Shown here: positions 29,111 through 39,482 of the stretch, piece after piece
Layout of the letters: the number at the start of each line of letters is the position of its first letter
How positions within the stretch are numbered: position 1 is the stretch's first letter
Source of the DNA: Flavobacteriia bacterium
GTDB lineage: Bacteria > Bacteroidota > Bacteroidia > Flavobacteriales_D > Crocinitomicaceae
Length of the DNA stretch: 64,000 nucleotides
Assembly (NCBI GenBank): GCA_016183815.1
Contig: JACPDW010000007.1
Span: 124,001 to 188,000, forward strand
Direction of reading: 5' to 3'
Notes under the pieces: model-generated
Told to the model about the DNA's origin: nothing
What the model saw: only the letters and a program-made list of their open reading frames with translations
The model's database searches: none
Made by a program: the position numbers and the translations under genes

Positions 29111-29332
29111 GGAATAAATTCTAAAAATACAAAATATTGTAAAAATGGTAATCAACTCCATATATGTAAATAATTGCAAATTAGGGGATTGTTAGACTTA
29201 TAATTCCCATTATTTGGCTGTATTTCAGCACATAATGTTTTCTATTTCGTGATTTTTAGGTTTAAAAGATATCTTTAAAGTTTAAATTAAAAAGCTCATC
29301 TATTTTAGATTTCGAAAAATAATTATGAAAAA

Positions 29333-29740
29333 TCACAAAGCAATATCTTCACAATACTCTTCAATTGCTTCCAGATTTTTATAACATTCGTTTGCAATTT
29401 CTTTTGAGCAAATGTAAGTACTATATCTTGCAGTCCAACATAATTCTTTTAAAGAAGTAAAACCATCAATAACGTTATTATCTTCAATGTGTTCTTCAAC
29501 TAAAGATAAAAGTAAACCATGTTTTGTATAATCTCTTGTATCATGAAAATATTTATCGAAGTTGTCGTATTTTTTCATTTTACCTGTTTGTGGATTTTCA
29601 TAGGTTTCAGGGAACAAATAACTTTGCATAAAGTGTAGTGCAGAATAATACGCAGTAGTAATTACCCAATCATTAAATAGACCAAAATCTTTAATAAATT
29701 TACAAGCTTCTTTGTTATGTTTAGCGTGAATTCGGCTCAT
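29333..29740 (-). CDS. HEPN-like protein (possible RNase toxin)
   Basis: A 135-residue all-helical protein. The WVITTAYYSALHFMQSYLF helix resembles the first core helix of HEPN domains, and Arg69-x4-His74 (RDYTKH) fits the R-x4-6-H motif that forms the RNase site in active HEPN toxins. A second possible family mark is ARYSTY near 108. HEPN proteins usually pair with a nucleotidyltransferase-like or other antitoxin. Here the start overlaps the upstream 157-residue gene by 20 bp, so the two are surely coexpressed. Domain call is by pattern only; a non-catalytic HEPN protein remains possible. Confidence 0.5.
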   Translation of the reverse strand: MSRIHAKHNKEACKFIKDFGLFNDWVITTAYYSALHFMQSYLFPETYENPQTGKMKKYDNFDKYFHDTRDYTKHGLLLSLVEEHIEDNNVIDGFTSLKELCWTARYSTYICSKEIANECYKNLEAIEEYCEDIAL

Positions 29741-30194
29741 AAGAAAAAGTATATCCTTCGCTTAAAATTAGATTAAAGTTTGTCTCACCAATTTCTGGCA
29801 TTATCAAGCATTCAAATTGAAAATCATTTGAATTTACCGCTTTTTTTTCTTCCCTAATTAGCTTGTAAACATCTTTTCTCACAGCACTAAGATATGTTTC
29901 TTCACTAACTATAAATAATAACTCAAAAGTTTTTAAATCTCTTGGTTTTAAAAACAATTTACTACTTTTAAAATTTAGCTTAGAAAATTCATTAAAAAGA
30001 CGCTCTGCAATTTTAGTAACTTTATCTACATTTGAGATAAAAAAAGTTTTAATTGCTGTTTCCTTTGCATCCATTCCTTTTTTAAATCCCTCATGATAAG
30101 CTTTTTTTCTTTCTACTTCAAAAGATTCATTCTTCCAATTTGGATTTACAATTTCATTTAAAAGTTGGTCTTGAAACACTTGGATATTATGCAT
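29721..30194 (-). CDS. Uncharacterised partner of the HEPN-like protein (possible antitoxin)
   Basis: A 157-residue protein that I do not recognise by family. It has a charged helical N-terminal half (residues 1-85) and an alternating strand-helix-strand second half (FELLFIVSEETYLSAV, then FQFECLIMPE). That layout recalls a small nucleotidyltransferase-like antitoxin fold, but the catalytic GS and DxD residues are not seen. It begins at ATG 30194 and overlaps the HEPN-like gene by 20 bp. Position as first gene of a two-gene unit fits an antitoxin, which is inference. Confidence 0.45.
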   Translation of the reverse strand: MHNIQVFQDQLLNEIVNPNWKNESFEVERKKAYHEGFKKGMDAKETAIKTFFISNVDKVTKIAERLFNEFSKLNFKSSKLFLKPRDLKTFELLFIVSEETYLSAVRKDVYKLIREEKKAVNSNDFQFECLIMPEIGETNFNLILSEGYTFSYEPNSR

Positions 30195-30364
30195 AATTAA
30201 TATGCTAAATTACAATAATTTTTTCTAAAACAAAAATTAATTACAAATTTTTTCAAATAAGTGGAATACCATTTTTGCAAAAAAACCTTTTTGTTTTCAC
30301 AACAAAGGGCATATTTTAGATGATTAATCCTTAAATTGCTTTGAGTAAACTTTGTGTTTAAATC

Positions 30365-32752
30365 CTACCCACTGCACATTTCACATGAATCTGGATTATC
30401 AAGTGAGCAAGAAACTTCTGCCTGTATTTGTTCTATACTTTTTACATTTAAAGGAGAATCAATTTCTGTTGAAACTTGATTAATATTTTTATCAACGGTG
30501 AATTTAATCGCATCTGTAGCTGCTTTGGTGCGCAAGTAGTACATTCCTGTTTTTAAACCTTTTTTCCAACCGTAGAAGTGCATTGAAGTCAATTTCGCGA
30601 AGTTGGCATTTTCCATGAAAATATTCAAAGATTGGGATTGACAGATGTATGCTCCACGATCTGCTGCTTGTTCAATAATGGCTTTTTGAGAGATTTCCCA
30701 CGCCGTTTTGTACAGTTCTTTGATGTATGCAGGAATTTCTGGTATGTTTTGCACAGAACCATTTGAAACCATCAATTTTTGACGCATCTCTTTGTTCCAC
30801 AAACCTTCTTTCACTAAGTCTTTTAATAAATGTTTGTTCACAATGATAAATTCCCCAGAAAGCACTCTTCTTGTATAAACATTAGAGGTATAAGGTTCAA
30901 AACATTCATTGTTTCCTAAAATTTGTGCTGTTGAAGCAGTAGGCATTGGTGCCAATAAAAGTGAATTACGTACACCATATTGTTTCACTTCCTCTTTTAA
31001 AATATCCCATTCCCATCTCGGACTTGGTGTAACACCCCACATATCGAATTGAAAAATTCCTTTAGATGTTGGAGAACCTTCGAAAGATTCGTATGTCCCT
31101 TCTACTTTCGCTAAATCTTTAGAAGCGGTCATTGCTGCATAATAGATAGTCTCAAATATATCTCGATTTAATGTTTTGGCCTCTTCTGATTCAAAAGGAT
31201 AACGCATTAAAATAAAAGCATCTGCTAATCCTTGAACGCCTAATCCTATTGGTCGATGGCGCAAATTGGAATTTTTTGCCTCTTCTACTGGGTAATAATT
31301 ATTATCGATGATTCTATTTAAATTTATGGTGGCTTGGTAGGTAACTTCAAACAATTTATCAAAATCAAAGCTTGCATTTTCATTGACAAATTTTGGTAAT
31401 GCAAGTGATGCTAAATTACACACAGCAATTTCATCTGGAGCTGTATATTCTATTATCTCTGTACATAAATTAGACGATTTAATTGTGCCTAAATTTTGTT
31501 GATTTGATTTCGCATTTGCCGCATCTTTGTATAGCATATAAGGCGTCCCTGTTTCAATTTGTGATTCTAAAATTTTGAACCATAAATCCTGTGCTTTAAT
31601 TGTTTTTCTTCCTTTTCCTTCTTCTTCGTATTTTAGATACAATTGTTCAAACGCTTCACTATGTGTATCAGACAATCCTGGGCACTCGTGAGGACACATT
31701 AATGTCCAATCGCCATTACTCTCCACTCTTTTCATAAACAAGTCTGGAATCCATAGAGCGTAAAACAAATCTCTTGCCCTTTGTTCTTCTTTCCCGTGAT
31801 TTTTTTTGAGGTCTAGAAAATCAAAAATATCAGCATGCCACGGTTCAATATACATTGCAAAAGAACCCTTTCTTTTTCCACCACCTTGGTCAACATAACG
31901 AGCAGTATCGTTAAACACTCTTAACATAGGTACTATACCATTTGAAGTGCCGTTTGTTCCTTTGATATAGGACCCCGTTGCTCTAATATCATGCATTGCC
32001 AATCCAATTCCTCCAGCTGATTGTGAAATTTTTGCACAGGATTTTAAAGTTTCATAAATGCCATCAATACTGTCTTCTTTCATTGTTAATAAAAAACAAG
32101 AGGACATCTGTGGTTTTGGAGTTCCAGCGTTAAAAAGTGTTGGTGTCGCGTGAGTAAACCAGCCCTCAGACATAAAATTATATGTTTTAATGGCCGCGTC
32201 AATATCGTTTTTATGAATTCCAATAGCCACTCTCATCAACATTTGTTGTGGTCGTTCTGCAATTTTTCCGTTAATTTTTAACAAATAAGAACGTGTTAAT
32301 GTTTTGAATCCAAAATAATCGTAACGAAAGTCTCTATCATAGATAATACTTGAATCTAAAGTTTCCTTGTTTTTTGAGATTATTTGATGAACATCTTCAG
32401 CAATAAGAGAAGCCGCTTGTCCTGTTTTTGGATCAATAAAATGATATAAATCGTCCATTACTTCGGAAAAAGATTTTTTCGTTTCCTTATGTAAATTAGA
32501 TACAGCAATTCTTGACGCTAAAAGAGCATAATCGGGGTGATCAATAGTTTTTGCGGCGGCAACTTCAGCGGCTAAATTATCTAATTCAGTAGTTAACACA
32601 CCATCAAAAATCCCTTCTATCACCTTCATAGCTACGGCCTCTGGAGAAACTAAAGAGTCTAATCCATAACACATTTTCATAATTCGAGCAGTGATTTTAT
32701 CAAATTTCACCACTTCTTTTCTTCCATCTCTTTTAACTACATACATACTCAT
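30365..32752 (-). CDS. nrdA: Class I ribonucleoside-diphosphate reductase, alpha subunit
   Basis: A 795-residue catalytic subunit that reduces ribonucleoside diphosphates to deoxy forms. An ATP-cone ([20 protein letters not shown]) occupies the first 90 residues, allowing dATP feedback. The catalytic core shows [18 protein letters not shown] with the active-site cysteine, NLASL, and [20 protein letters not shown]. The C-terminal CEMC pair is the shuttle dithiol read by thioredoxin or glutaredoxin. It follows nrdB by 28 bp in an operon. Confidence 0.96.
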   Translation of the reverse strand: MSMYVVKRDGRKEVVKFDKITARIMKMCYGLDSLVSPEAVAMKVIEGIFDGVLTTELDNLAAEVAAAKTIDHPDYALLASRIAVSNLHKETKKSFSEVMDDLYHFIDPKTGQAASLIAEDVHQIISKNKETLDSSIIYDRDFRYDYFGFKTLTRSYLLKINGKIAERPQQMLMRVAIGIHKNDIDAAIKTYNFMSEGWFTHATPTLFNAGTPKPQMSSCFLLTMKEDSIDGIYETLKSCAKISQSAGGIGLAMHDIRATGSYIKGTNGTSNGIVPMLRVFNDTARYVDQGGGKRKGSFAMYIEPWHADIFDFLDLKKNHGKEEQRARDLFYALWIPDLFMKRVESNGDWTLMCPHECPGLSDTHSEAFEQLYLKYEEEGKGRKTIKAQDLWFKILESQIETGTPYMLYKDAANAKSNQQNLGTIKSSNLCTEIIEYTAPDEIAVCNLASLALPKFVNENASFDFDKLFEVTYQATINLNRIIDNNYYPVEEAKNSNLRHRPIGLGVQGLADAFILMRYPFESEEAKTLNRDIFETIYYAAMTASKDLAKVEGTYESFEGSPTSKGIFQFDMWGVTPSPRWEWDILKEEVKQYGVRNSLLLAPMPTASTAQILGNNECFEPYTSNVYTRRVLSGEFIIVNKHLLKDLVKEGLWNKEMRQKLMVSNGSVQNIPEIPAYIKELYKTAWEISQKAIIEQAADRGAYICQSQSLNIFMENANFAKLTSMHFYGWKKGLKTGMYYLRTKAATDAIKFTVDKNINQVSTEIDSPLNVKSIEQIQAEVSCSLDNPDSCEMCSG

Positions 32753-32780
32753 CTTTTCCTATTTTTAATGTTTATTTTAT

Positions 32781-33755
32781 TTAAAAATCTTCGTCTAAGC
32801 TAAAGGATTGATCTTCCTTATTTGACATAACTCCTGATTTTTGGTATTCTGCTACTCTTTTTTCAAAAAAATTTGTTTTTCCTTGGATTGAAATCATATC
32901 CATAAAATCGAAAGGGTTGCTGACATTATATACTTTTTCATTGCCCAACTCAATTAATAATCTATCTGCAACAAATTCAATATATTGAGCCATTAAATCA
33001 CTATTCATTCCAATAAGTTTTACTGGTAAAGCATCAATAATAAACTCTTTTTCAATACTTACAGCGTCTGTAATGATTTTCTGTACTTGCTCTTTAGGCA
33101 ACTTATTTATTACATGATTATTATACAATAAACAAGCAAAATCACAATGTAAACCTTCGTCACGAGAAATAAGTTCATTTGAAAAAGACAAACCAGGCAT
33201 TAAACCACGTTTTTTTAACCAAAAAATCGAACAAAAAGAACCAGAAAAAAAGATTCCTTCTACAGCTGCAAAGGCAATTAAACGCTCGGCAAAACTACCT
33301 TCTTCAATCCAACGCAAAGCCCAATCAGCTTTTTTCTTCACACAATCTAAATTATCTATTGCATTAAACAAATAATTTTTATCTGCAGTATCTTTAATGT
33401 AAGTATCAATTAATAAAGAATAGGTTTCAGAATGGATATTTTCAATAGTAACTTGAAAACCATAGAAAAATTTTGCTTCCGTATATTGAACTTCTGATAA
33501 AAAATTTTCAGCCAAATTTTCGTTAACAATACCATCAGATGCAGCAAAAAACGCTAAAATATGTTTGATAAAGTGTCGTTCATTATCGTTCAATTTGTTT
33601 TCCCAATCGATTATATCTGGACTTAAATCTATTTCTTCGGCAGTCCAAAAACTTGCTTCAGCTCTTTTATAAAATTGCCAAATGTCATTGTGTTGAATTG
33701 GAAATAAAACAAATCTGTTATTGTTTTTCTCTAATATGGGTTCTTCTGCGTTCAT
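32781..33755 (-). CDS. nrdB: Class Ia ribonucleoside-diphosphate reductase, beta subunit
   Basis: A 324-residue diiron radical subunit. Metal ligands and the radical site are visible: Asp74 (ASDGIV), Glu105 and His108 with Tyr112 in ENIHSETY, and the second half-site DEGLHCDF. A tyrosine at position 112 implies a conventional tyrosyl radical. nrdB precedes nrdA by 28 bp, the reverse of the enterobacterial order but usual in this phylum. The 435-bp region upstream may carry the promoter and an operator-like inverted repeat. Confidence 0.96.
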   Translation of the reverse strand: MNAEEPILEKNNNRFVLFPIQHNDIWQFYKRAEASFWTAEEIDLSPDIIDWENKLNDNERHFIKHILAFFAASDGIVNENLAENFLSEVQYTEAKFFYGFQVTIENIHSETYSLLIDTYIKDTADKNYLFNAIDNLDCVKKKADWALRWIEEGSFAERLIAFAAVEGIFFSGSFCSIFWLKKRGLMPGLSFSNELISRDEGLHCDFACLLYNNHVINKLPKEQVQKIITDAVSIEKEFIIDALPVKLIGMNSDLMAQYIEFVADRLLIELGNEKVYNVSNPFDFMDMISIQGKTNFFEKRVAEYQKSGVMSNKEDQSFSLDEDF

Positions 33756-34190
33756 TACTCACTCTTTTTTTTACAATATTTTCCCTCTTCAAGACTTTTA
33801 TCTCTTGATTAAGTTTTAAATCGCTATAAATCTGTCTCTTATACTCTTGTTTCCACGTAAACAAGAACTCAGTTTAAACTTAAACGTTTTTTCTGTTTGG
33901 AGAGTACAAAATTTGTAAAAAATTTAAAACCTTACAAGTCTATTTTTGGTGTTTATTCTTTCTTTTTTAGTTTAAATTTGTCGAAATCCTTTGCTTTCAA
34001 TTGTTTTCTGTTTTATCAACAGAAATAAAAAGATATTCACATAAAAAAAATAGTCTTTTATCGTATGATTAAATGTATTAATCAAAGAATTGAAAACAAA
34101 GCGTTTGATAAATTTTTGTTAAATTTACTTTAATAATATAAAGTTTTCAACGTATATTTGAATTGTTTTAAACATTAGATTGTTATTTAT
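33756..34190. promoter_or_regulatory. Divergent nrdB/comF intergenic region with an inverted repeat
   Basis: No coding frame is supported. A perfect 7-bp inverted repeat, CTTGTTT and AAACAAG with a 6-base spacer, lies at 33846-33865, about 90 bp upstream of nrdB; it could be an operator, but it does not look like an NrdR box. TAAATTTG at 33973-33980 is a second promoter-like element facing comF. I see no cobalamin riboswitch features. Confidence 0.4.
34153..34160 (+). promoter_or_regulatory. Bacteroidota -7 element for the comF-like gene
   Basis: TATATTTG matches TAnnTTTG and lies 30 bases before the ATG at 34191. No good -33 box at the usual spacing. Confidence 0.45.
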
Positions 34191-34925
34191 ATGGCATTTG
34201 ATTTTAGATTGTTCATAAACAGTACTTTTAAAACCTATTGGAAAGACCTTGTTCATTTGGTGTATCCTTCACTTTGCATCATTTGTGAAAAGGAATTAAG
34301 CATTTATGAAGAGCAATTTTGTTCTTTTTGTTTTGAAGAATTAAAATATTCTGGTTTAGAAAATTATACTAATGAGAGTAAATTGGATAAATTATTTTGG
34401 GGAAGAATTCCAATTCAGCATACTTTTTCTCTATTGATTTTCGATAAAAAAGGGAGTACACAAAAAATTGTTCATCCTATTAAATATAAAAACAGAAAAG
34501 ATTTAGCCGTTTATTTGGGCACCTTAATTGGTGAAAAAATTAAAAACTCTCCAATCTCTTATACTGAATTGGATTTTTTAGTGCCTATTCCTTTACATAT
34601 AAATAAAAGATTCACTCGTGGTTACAATCAAAGTGAGGAATTAGCAAAAGGAATTTCTGCCCTTTTAAGTGTTCGTGTAGATACTCAATTTTTAATTCGT
34701 GTTAAAAATGCAGAAAGCCAAACTAAAAAAAGTAAATTTTTACGTTGGGACAATATCCAAGAGTCTTTTCAAGTGAAAAAAGGAATAAAAACCCCTATTA
34801 CTCATATTGCATTAGTTGATGATGTCATCACAACGGGTTCTACTTTAGAAACTTGCGTACAAGTTATATTAAAAGAGTATCCTTCCTGTAAAATTAGTTT
34901 GTTTTCTTTGGCTTTTGTGAAATAA
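34191..34925 (+). CDS. ComF-family phosphoribosyltransferase-like protein
   Basis: A 244-residue ComF-type protein. The N-terminal cysteines CIIC and CSFC form a zinc finger; the C-terminal phosphoribosyltransferase fold has the PRPP loop ALVDDVITTGSTLE. FVPIPLHINKRFTRGYNQSE is the typical central block (here with LVPIPLH). ComF takes part in DNA uptake and recombination in competent species; elsewhere the role is unclear. The gene is alone, convergent with the BNR protein 11 bp downstream. Confidence 0.9.
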   Translation: MAFDFRLFINSTFKTYWKDLVHLVYPSLCIICEKELSIYEEQFCSFCFEELKYSGLENYTNESKLDKLFWGRIPIQHTFSLLIFDKKGSTQKIVHPIKYKNRKDLAVYLGTLIGEKIKNSPISYTELDFLVPIPLHINKRFTRGYNQSEELAKGISALLSVRVDTQFLIRVKNAESQTKKSKFLRWDNIQESFQVKKGIKTPITHIALVDDVITTGSTLETCVQVILKEYPSCKISLFSLAFVK

Positions 34926-34936
34926 GTATTTTATTT

Positions 34937-37492
34937 TCAATCAAAGTTATTTTCAATCTTACTTTCTTTTTTTAAGATAATTTTAGCCTTTTTTGGAAGT
35001 TTTTCAACTCCATACCAGTTTTTTTTACATAAATTAGTCAAAACTGCATTGTCTAAACTCAAAGTACTACCTTTTTCTAATATTATTTTACTCATTGCAG
35101 GCATTGAAAAAGTTCCATTTTCAAGTTTTAAGGTTTGATTTTTTATTATTTTAATGTTATTTTCAAATGTTTTATTTCCTATAAAAACAGTTTCTTTGTT
35201 AATTTCAATAAATGTTTTTTGTTTGCAAATTTCCATTTCATCAACAAGATTTGTTCTCCATATTCCAAAACCAAAAGTGGAACAATACAAATTGTTTTCG
35301 CAATAATTAATTTCCAAATCAGTAACAAGACACACTGGCAAATTTTCATTGAAACAAATCCATCCATTTTCTGGATAAATTTCATCATTGGTATAAAAAA
35401 TTCCCACTTCGGTAGCTAAATAAAGAGCACCTTTAATCCCTTTTTGACTCAAAATTTTATGTACTGCAAAAGGAGGTAAGTTTTTGGAATAATCCTCCCA
35501 TGTTGTACCATTATCTGTTGATTTAATGATTCTCATTTGACCATTATAAGGATAAACTAAACTGTCTATTTGCATTAGTTGTTCTGTGCCTACATATAGG
35601 ATTTGGCTATCATTTTTATCTATTTCAACACAAGACAAAGCGAGCCATCTTGGCACAACTGCTGGTAAATTTTGGGTTAAATCTCGCCATTTTTTTTCGC
35701 CATTTTTTTTCTCTCCAATGCTAATCAGTAAATAAGTCTTATTTAACTCTTCACTCCATGTTGGTCCAAGATAGGCAACTAAAATTTTATTGGTATCAAT
35801 ATCAGAAATAGCAATATCTTTAATAGGAGTGTTTTTATCCACCGAAAAATCCTCGGAAAAAGAAGATATTTTTCTCCATTTAATTTTTTCTCCTTTGCTT
35901 TTCCAAATATCATGGTAGCCAATGATATAACTTCCGTCATCAAATTGTTTAAAAGGTCTTAAACCGTTTCCAATACTCTCTGGTGGAGAAATATTTTCTG
36001 TTATTTTCCAATGATTTAGTTTTTTTTGGTATTTTCTAACTTTTAATTGTGATGGATCACAACAAAAGGGTTGAGCATATATTATTTCATTGTTGTTTTT
36101 ATCTACCAAAGCTTCTGAACCATCATTTGTTAACTGTGGTGAATGCCATTTGCCATCATAAATTGCAATGTCATTGTCCTGAGTACCACCAACAAGTAAC
36201 TCGTTAGTAGAATTTGCTGTTCCTAATGCAATAAACTGTTTTATGTTTAATCCAACACCATTTTTATTTGACCAAGTTTTCCCACAATTCATTGAAAAAG
36301 AGACACCTCCATCATTTCCTGAAAGTAACCAATCCATTGAATCAGATGAATGAATGACTTTAAGAAATCTACAATCAATATGTTGATTTTTGGTGTTTTG
36401 AAAAAAAGTTTTGCCACCATCTTTAGAACTATGAACAAAATAAGCTCCTACATAAAGATGATCATATTGTTTAGACAACTCCAATTCTTGTTTATAATAT
36501 CCTGCACCACTAAAAGTCAATTCATTAATAACGTTCCAATTTTGACCTAAATCATTTGTTGATAAAATAAAATTTTGATTGTTTTTTTTATTTTCTTCAT
36601 AATAAGTTCCTGAAATATAAAAGGAATTTGGGTATTTGTTGCTTGTTGCTATTCTTATTCTATCGCTTTTATATTTTTCATTTATATTGATTTTAATCCA
36701 AGTTTTTCCATTATCTTTTGTTAAAAAAACCAAACTTTGTTCCAGTTCTTTTCTGTTCCCAGAATAATCTGTTGAAATCAGCCAAACTTTAGGATTTTCT
36801 AGTGATTGTTCAATATCAACAATGTTTCTGCATTTATCTCCAGGGTGAAAGGGATTTAAACCAATTGAAGAGGGTAAAGTAAATAGTAAAGTCCAGTTTT
36901 TTTCTATTTTATTAAATCGGTATAATTGATCGTTTTGAGCAAGCCATAAAAAATCAGGGTTGGAATAATCTTGGCTAAGTTTTAAAGATAAATTGTCTTT
37001 TTTTAGTCCGTTTGGCCCAATGTTTGTCCATGTTTTTCCCTCATTTTCCGACATCAAAACGCCACATCCAAATTTACTTCCATATCCAGAATTAAAACCT
37101 GTTGCAACAAATAGAGTTTTGGGATTAGAAAAATCAACACAAATGTCGTTTATTCCTAATCCATGCCATTTTAATTGGTCTGTACAACTTTTCCAGACAG
37201 GGATTGAGTCAAAAAAATTTGTTGTTTTATAAACACCACCTGTATTACTTCCTATATAAACTATTTGTTGGTTTTTTGGGTGGACAGCAAGAGAAGAAAT
37301 AAATCCAACATTCGGAGTAGATGAAGGAATATCTTGAAAAGGCCCTAAAGACTCCCAATGAGGAATAGCCAATTGTTGAATCCCACTTGGACAGATTGAC
37401 ACCATTGGAAATGATTGATCTTGAGCTAAATATTTTTGTGAAACAATACAAACTAAAGAAAAAAGTATTACAATAAAAGCACTTTTATTCAT
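34937..37492 (-). CDS. Secreted BNR/sortilin-like propeller protein
   Basis: An 851-residue exported protein. A signal peptide (MNKSAFIVILFSLVCIVSQK) is followed by many Asp-box turns of the BNR/VPS10 kind, such as SENEGKTWTNIG, TKDNGKTWIKI, STNDLGQNWNVI and STDNGTTWEDYS. These are beta-propeller repeats found in sialidase-like and glycosidase-like proteins, but I see no catalytic signature. About 100 residues at the end look beta-helical (LENGTFSMPAMSKIILEKG) and no T9SS type A ending is clear. The frame can be extended to TTG at 37498; ATG at 37492 is the more natural start. Confidence 0.78.
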   Translation of the reverse strand: MNKSAFIVILFSLVCIVSQKYLAQDQSFPMVSICPSGIQQLAIPHWESLGPFQDIPSSTPNVGFISSLAVHPKNQQIVYIGSNTGGVYKTTNFFDSIPVWKSCTDQLKWHGLGINDICVDFSNPKTLFVATGFNSGYGSKFGCGVLMSENEGKTWTNIGPNGLKKDNLSLKLSQDYSNPDFLWLAQNDQLYRFNKIEKNWTLLFTLPSSIGLNPFHPGDKCRNIVDIEQSLENPKVWLISTDYSGNRKELEQSLVFLTKDNGKTWIKININEKYKSDRIRIATSNKYPNSFYISGTYYEENKKNNQNFILSTNDLGQNWNVINELTFSGAGYYKQELELSKQYDHLYVGAYFVHSSKDGGKTFFQNTKNQHIDCRFLKVIHSSDSMDWLLSGNDGGVSFSMNCGKTWSNKNGVGLNIKQFIALGTANSTNELLVGGTQDNDIAIYDGKWHSPQLTNDGSEALVDKNNNEIIYAQPFCCDPSQLKVRKYQKKLNHWKITENISPPESIGNGLRPFKQFDDGSYIIGYHDIWKSKGEKIKWRKISSFSEDFSVDKNTPIKDIAISDIDTNKILVAYLGPTWSEELNKTYLLISIGEKKNGEKKWRDLTQNLPAVVPRWLALSCVEIDKNDSQILYVGTEQLMQIDSLVYPYNGQMRIIKSTDNGTTWEDYSKNLPPFAVHKILSQKGIKGALYLATEVGIFYTNDEIYPENGWICFNENLPVCLVTDLEINYCENNLYCSTFGFGIWRTNLVDEMEICKQKTFIEINKETVFIGNKTFENNIKIIKNQTLKLENGTFSMPAMSKIILEKGSTLSLDNAVLTNLCKKNWYGVEKLPKKAKIILKKESKIENNFD

Positions 37493-37534
37493 GTTCAATT
37501 GATAAAATAAATTGTTTTATAACTGAATTATCCT

Positions 37535-38356
37535 TTAAGACGTCATAAAGCTTAATATCGAATCTGCCTTAGACAAACTTTGTGCATTCACGCAAAGGAC
37601 AGGTATATGAGCAGAATTTACGATGATGTTTTGTACAAATTTTTCAAAAATTGGAAGTAAGGAATCAGAATAATAAGTAAGAGCGATTAAATCTGCTTTT
37701 ATTTCTTTTGAATAGTCAATTATACATGTCTCAAATTCACTTTTTGATAGATTTTTTAATACAAATTCATGTTTAACATTATTTTCTATCAAGTGTTTTT
37801 TTGCCATAATAATCCCTGTATTTTCTTGATGTTTTTCAAACTCATCTTCATGGACTCTACCTAAAAGGTGAATTTCTGCTTGGTTAATTTTTGATAATTG
37901 AGTAATAATTCTTAAAACTTGCATGCTTTTTCTTTCGATGGAATAGGGCATAACAATTTTATTGATTTTAGAAATTTCACATTCTTCTTGCATTACTATA
38001 AAAGGCACGGTAGAATTTCTAATAATTTTCACAGAATTACTTCCAAACATTTTTTGTAGAAAATCCACTCCATGAGTACCCATTACTACCAAATCAACAC
38101 CGTGATATCCTGCTATTTTTCCAATATCATTTAAAAAATCCCCTACTACAACGTGAGCTGAAATGAGTACGTTTTTTGGTAATATTAGCCCTTTAACGAA
38201 TGTTCGTAAATGGAGCTCTTTTTCTTGAATTTGTTCTTTTTCTTGAACAAAATGTAAAATAAAAATTTCCGCTCCATCGGGTATTGATAAGTTTAATGCT
38301 TGTTGAATAGCGTTTTTGCTTACTGGAGAAAAATCAAAAGGTATTAAAAGTTTCAT
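37535..38356 (-). CDS. Tandem-domain universal stress protein (UspA family)
   Basis: A 273-residue protein with two Usp domains. The first (1-140) opens with LLIPFDFSPVSKNAIQQAL and has the nucleotide-binding block MGTHGVDFLQKMFGSNS. The second (about 148-273) starts KIVMPYSIERKSMQVL and lacks the same glycine block. Such proteins bind ATP or AMP and support stress survival. It is last in the leftward operon DUF983-thioredoxin-Usp, 18 bp after the thioredoxin stop. Confidence 0.9.
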   Translation of the reverse strand: MKLLIPFDFSPVSKNAIQQALNLSIPDGAEIFILHFVQEKEQIQEKELHLRTFVKGLILPKNVLISAHVVVGDFLNDIGKIAGYHGVDLVVMGTHGVDFLQKMFGSNSVKIIRNSTVPFIVMQEECEISKINKIVMPYSIERKSMQVLRIITQLSKINQAEIHLLGRVHEDEFEKHQENTGIIMAKKHLIENNVKHEFVLKNLSKSEFETCIIDYSKEIKADLIALTYYSDSLLPIFEKFVQNIIVNSAHIPVLCVNAQSLSKADSILSFMTS

Positions 38357-38374
38357 GCTACTAAAGTAAACAAA

Positions 38375-38674
38375 TTACTTTAAATTGGATTTGATTTTAT
38401 GCAAAAAAGTGTTAAAATCCATTCCACCACTCTGTCTCCACAACATTTCTCCATTTTGAAATAATACAAAAGTCGGAACACCTTTTACTTTAAATTGATT
38501 TGCTACGGCTTGATTTTTATCTACATCAACTTTTAAAATCCTAATTTGCTCTCCCATATCCTTTTTTACTTTGTCCAATATCGGCATCATGGTTTGACAA
38601 GGCCCGCACCACGTTGCAAAAAAATCAACTAAAGTAGGGGTTGGGGAAGAAATAATGTCTTTAAACTTGCTCAT
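38375..38674 (-). CDS. trxA: Thioredoxin
   Basis: A 99-residue classical thioredoxin. The redox pair is Cys23 and Cys26 in ATWCGPC, the cis-proline is in VKGVPTFVLF, and the buried-acid region DVDKNQ is present. It reduces protein disulfides and may supply electrons to the nrdAB reductase. It overlaps the DUF983 gene by 14 bp and precedes a UspA gene, an arrangement that suggests redox and stress coupling. Other thioredoxin paralogs are likely elsewhere, so the symbol is by type only. Confidence 0.9.
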   Translation of the reverse strand: MSKFKDIISSPTPTLVDFFATWCGPCQTMMPILDKVKKDMGEQIRILKVDVDKNQAVANQFKVKGVPTFVLFQNGEMLWRQSGGMDFNTFLHKIKSNLK

Positions 38675-39053
38675 GTGTTTGTTTATTAAATTGTTTATGC
38701 TTTGTAAAAAAATTCATCCAAATTAATCGACCTTTTCTAAAAGTAATTGGTACCATTAAAAGTAAAACCAATACTATAGAAAGAATACTTATCCAAACAT
38801 TTAAATTTGAAAAAAAAACATGTAAAAAAATATAGGTAAACAATGAGAAAAAAACAGAAAGTGCGTAATTAACATACATAGCTCCGTACCAAAACCCTGG
38901 CTCTAATTCATATTTATGTCCACAGTTTGAACACTTGTCGTGCATTTTATCAAAGGTCTTAAGATTATAAATCTTTTTATTTAGAAACACATCTCCACTC
39001 AAACAAGCGGGACATTTTTCTTTAAATACACTTTTAATAAAAGAAGATTTCAT
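38661..39053 (-). CDS. DUF983 small membrane protein
   Basis: A 130-residue protein. Two CxxC pairs, CPACLSGD near residue 14 and CSNCGHKYELEPGFWYGAMY near 41, form a zinc-ribbon followed by two transmembrane helices (about 62-105), the DUF983 pattern. Function is unknown; it is common in Bacteroidota and alphaproteobacteria. The frame extends to TTG at 39083, but that codon lies upstream of the TAACTTTG promoter element, so ATG at 39053 is chosen. It leads the operon with thioredoxin and Usp. Confidence 0.85.
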   Translation of the reverse strand: MKSSFIKSVFKEKCPACLSGDVFLNKKIYNLKTFDKMHDKCSNCGHKYELEPGFWYGAMYVNYALSVFFSLFTYIFLHVFFSNLNVWISILSIVLVLLLMVPITFRKGRLIWMNFFTKHKQFNKQTHEQV

Positions 39054-39061
39054 TTTTACTA

Positions 39062-39069
39062 CAAAGTTA
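39062..39069 (-). promoter_or_regulatory. Bacteroidota -7 element for DUF983-trxA-usp
   Basis: On the minus strand these bases read TAACTTTG, a TAnnTTTG match, 8 bases before the chosen ATG at 39053; the leader would be very short. No good -33 element. Confidence 0.5.
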
Positions 39070-39417
39070 CTGCTCTTTAACAAAAAAATATGTAACTTAA
39101 TTTACAAAGAACAACATTAACCTGAGTTCGATGGTAAAATTGAAATTCAGATTAATATAAAGAACTGTTAAACAAAGAGTTTAATCGAAAATTTGACGTA
39201 CTAAATGAGAGTAAGAAACGAAGTATAACTGGTTTTTATAAAAAGTTAAAATAAAATTTGTAATGAATTTGTGCATTATTTATCAAAATAATACCCTAAA
39301 GCGGAAACGACTTCAACTATTACAACAAAAGTCATTTGTAAATAGAACAAATTACTACAGAAAAATCACAAATAATTATGAAAACCCATAATAAATACTC
39401 GTGGCATAGCAAAGCTC

Positions 39418-39482
39418 TTGTCAACACTGGCTTATCTCGCTACTCAACTTCGTTTCACGCGATTAGGCCTTATATGTTAGCT
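39418..39482 (+). repeat. attC-like imperfect palindrome at the left edge of the island
   Basis: The arm AACACTGG-CTTATCTCGC (39423-39440) can pair with GCGATTAGGCCTTATATGTT (39459-39478) with bulges, around an 18-base loop. The right end is GTTAGCT, close to the GTTRRRY core of integron attC sites; the left core GTCAAC is weaker. About 65 bp total, within attC size range. This is structure read by eye, without a covariance-model score. Confidence 0.42.

Noticed and set aside
33756-34190. Cobalamin riboswitch or NrdR boxes upstream of nrdB
   Set aside because: No B12-box-like sequence and no tandem NrdR-type palindromes were found; only one simple inverted repeat is present.
39449-39462. TTTCACGCGATT resembles half of a parS site
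   Set aside because: The central CACGTG is broken (CACGCG) and the right half does not match; it is better explained as the loop and arm of the attC-like palindrome.
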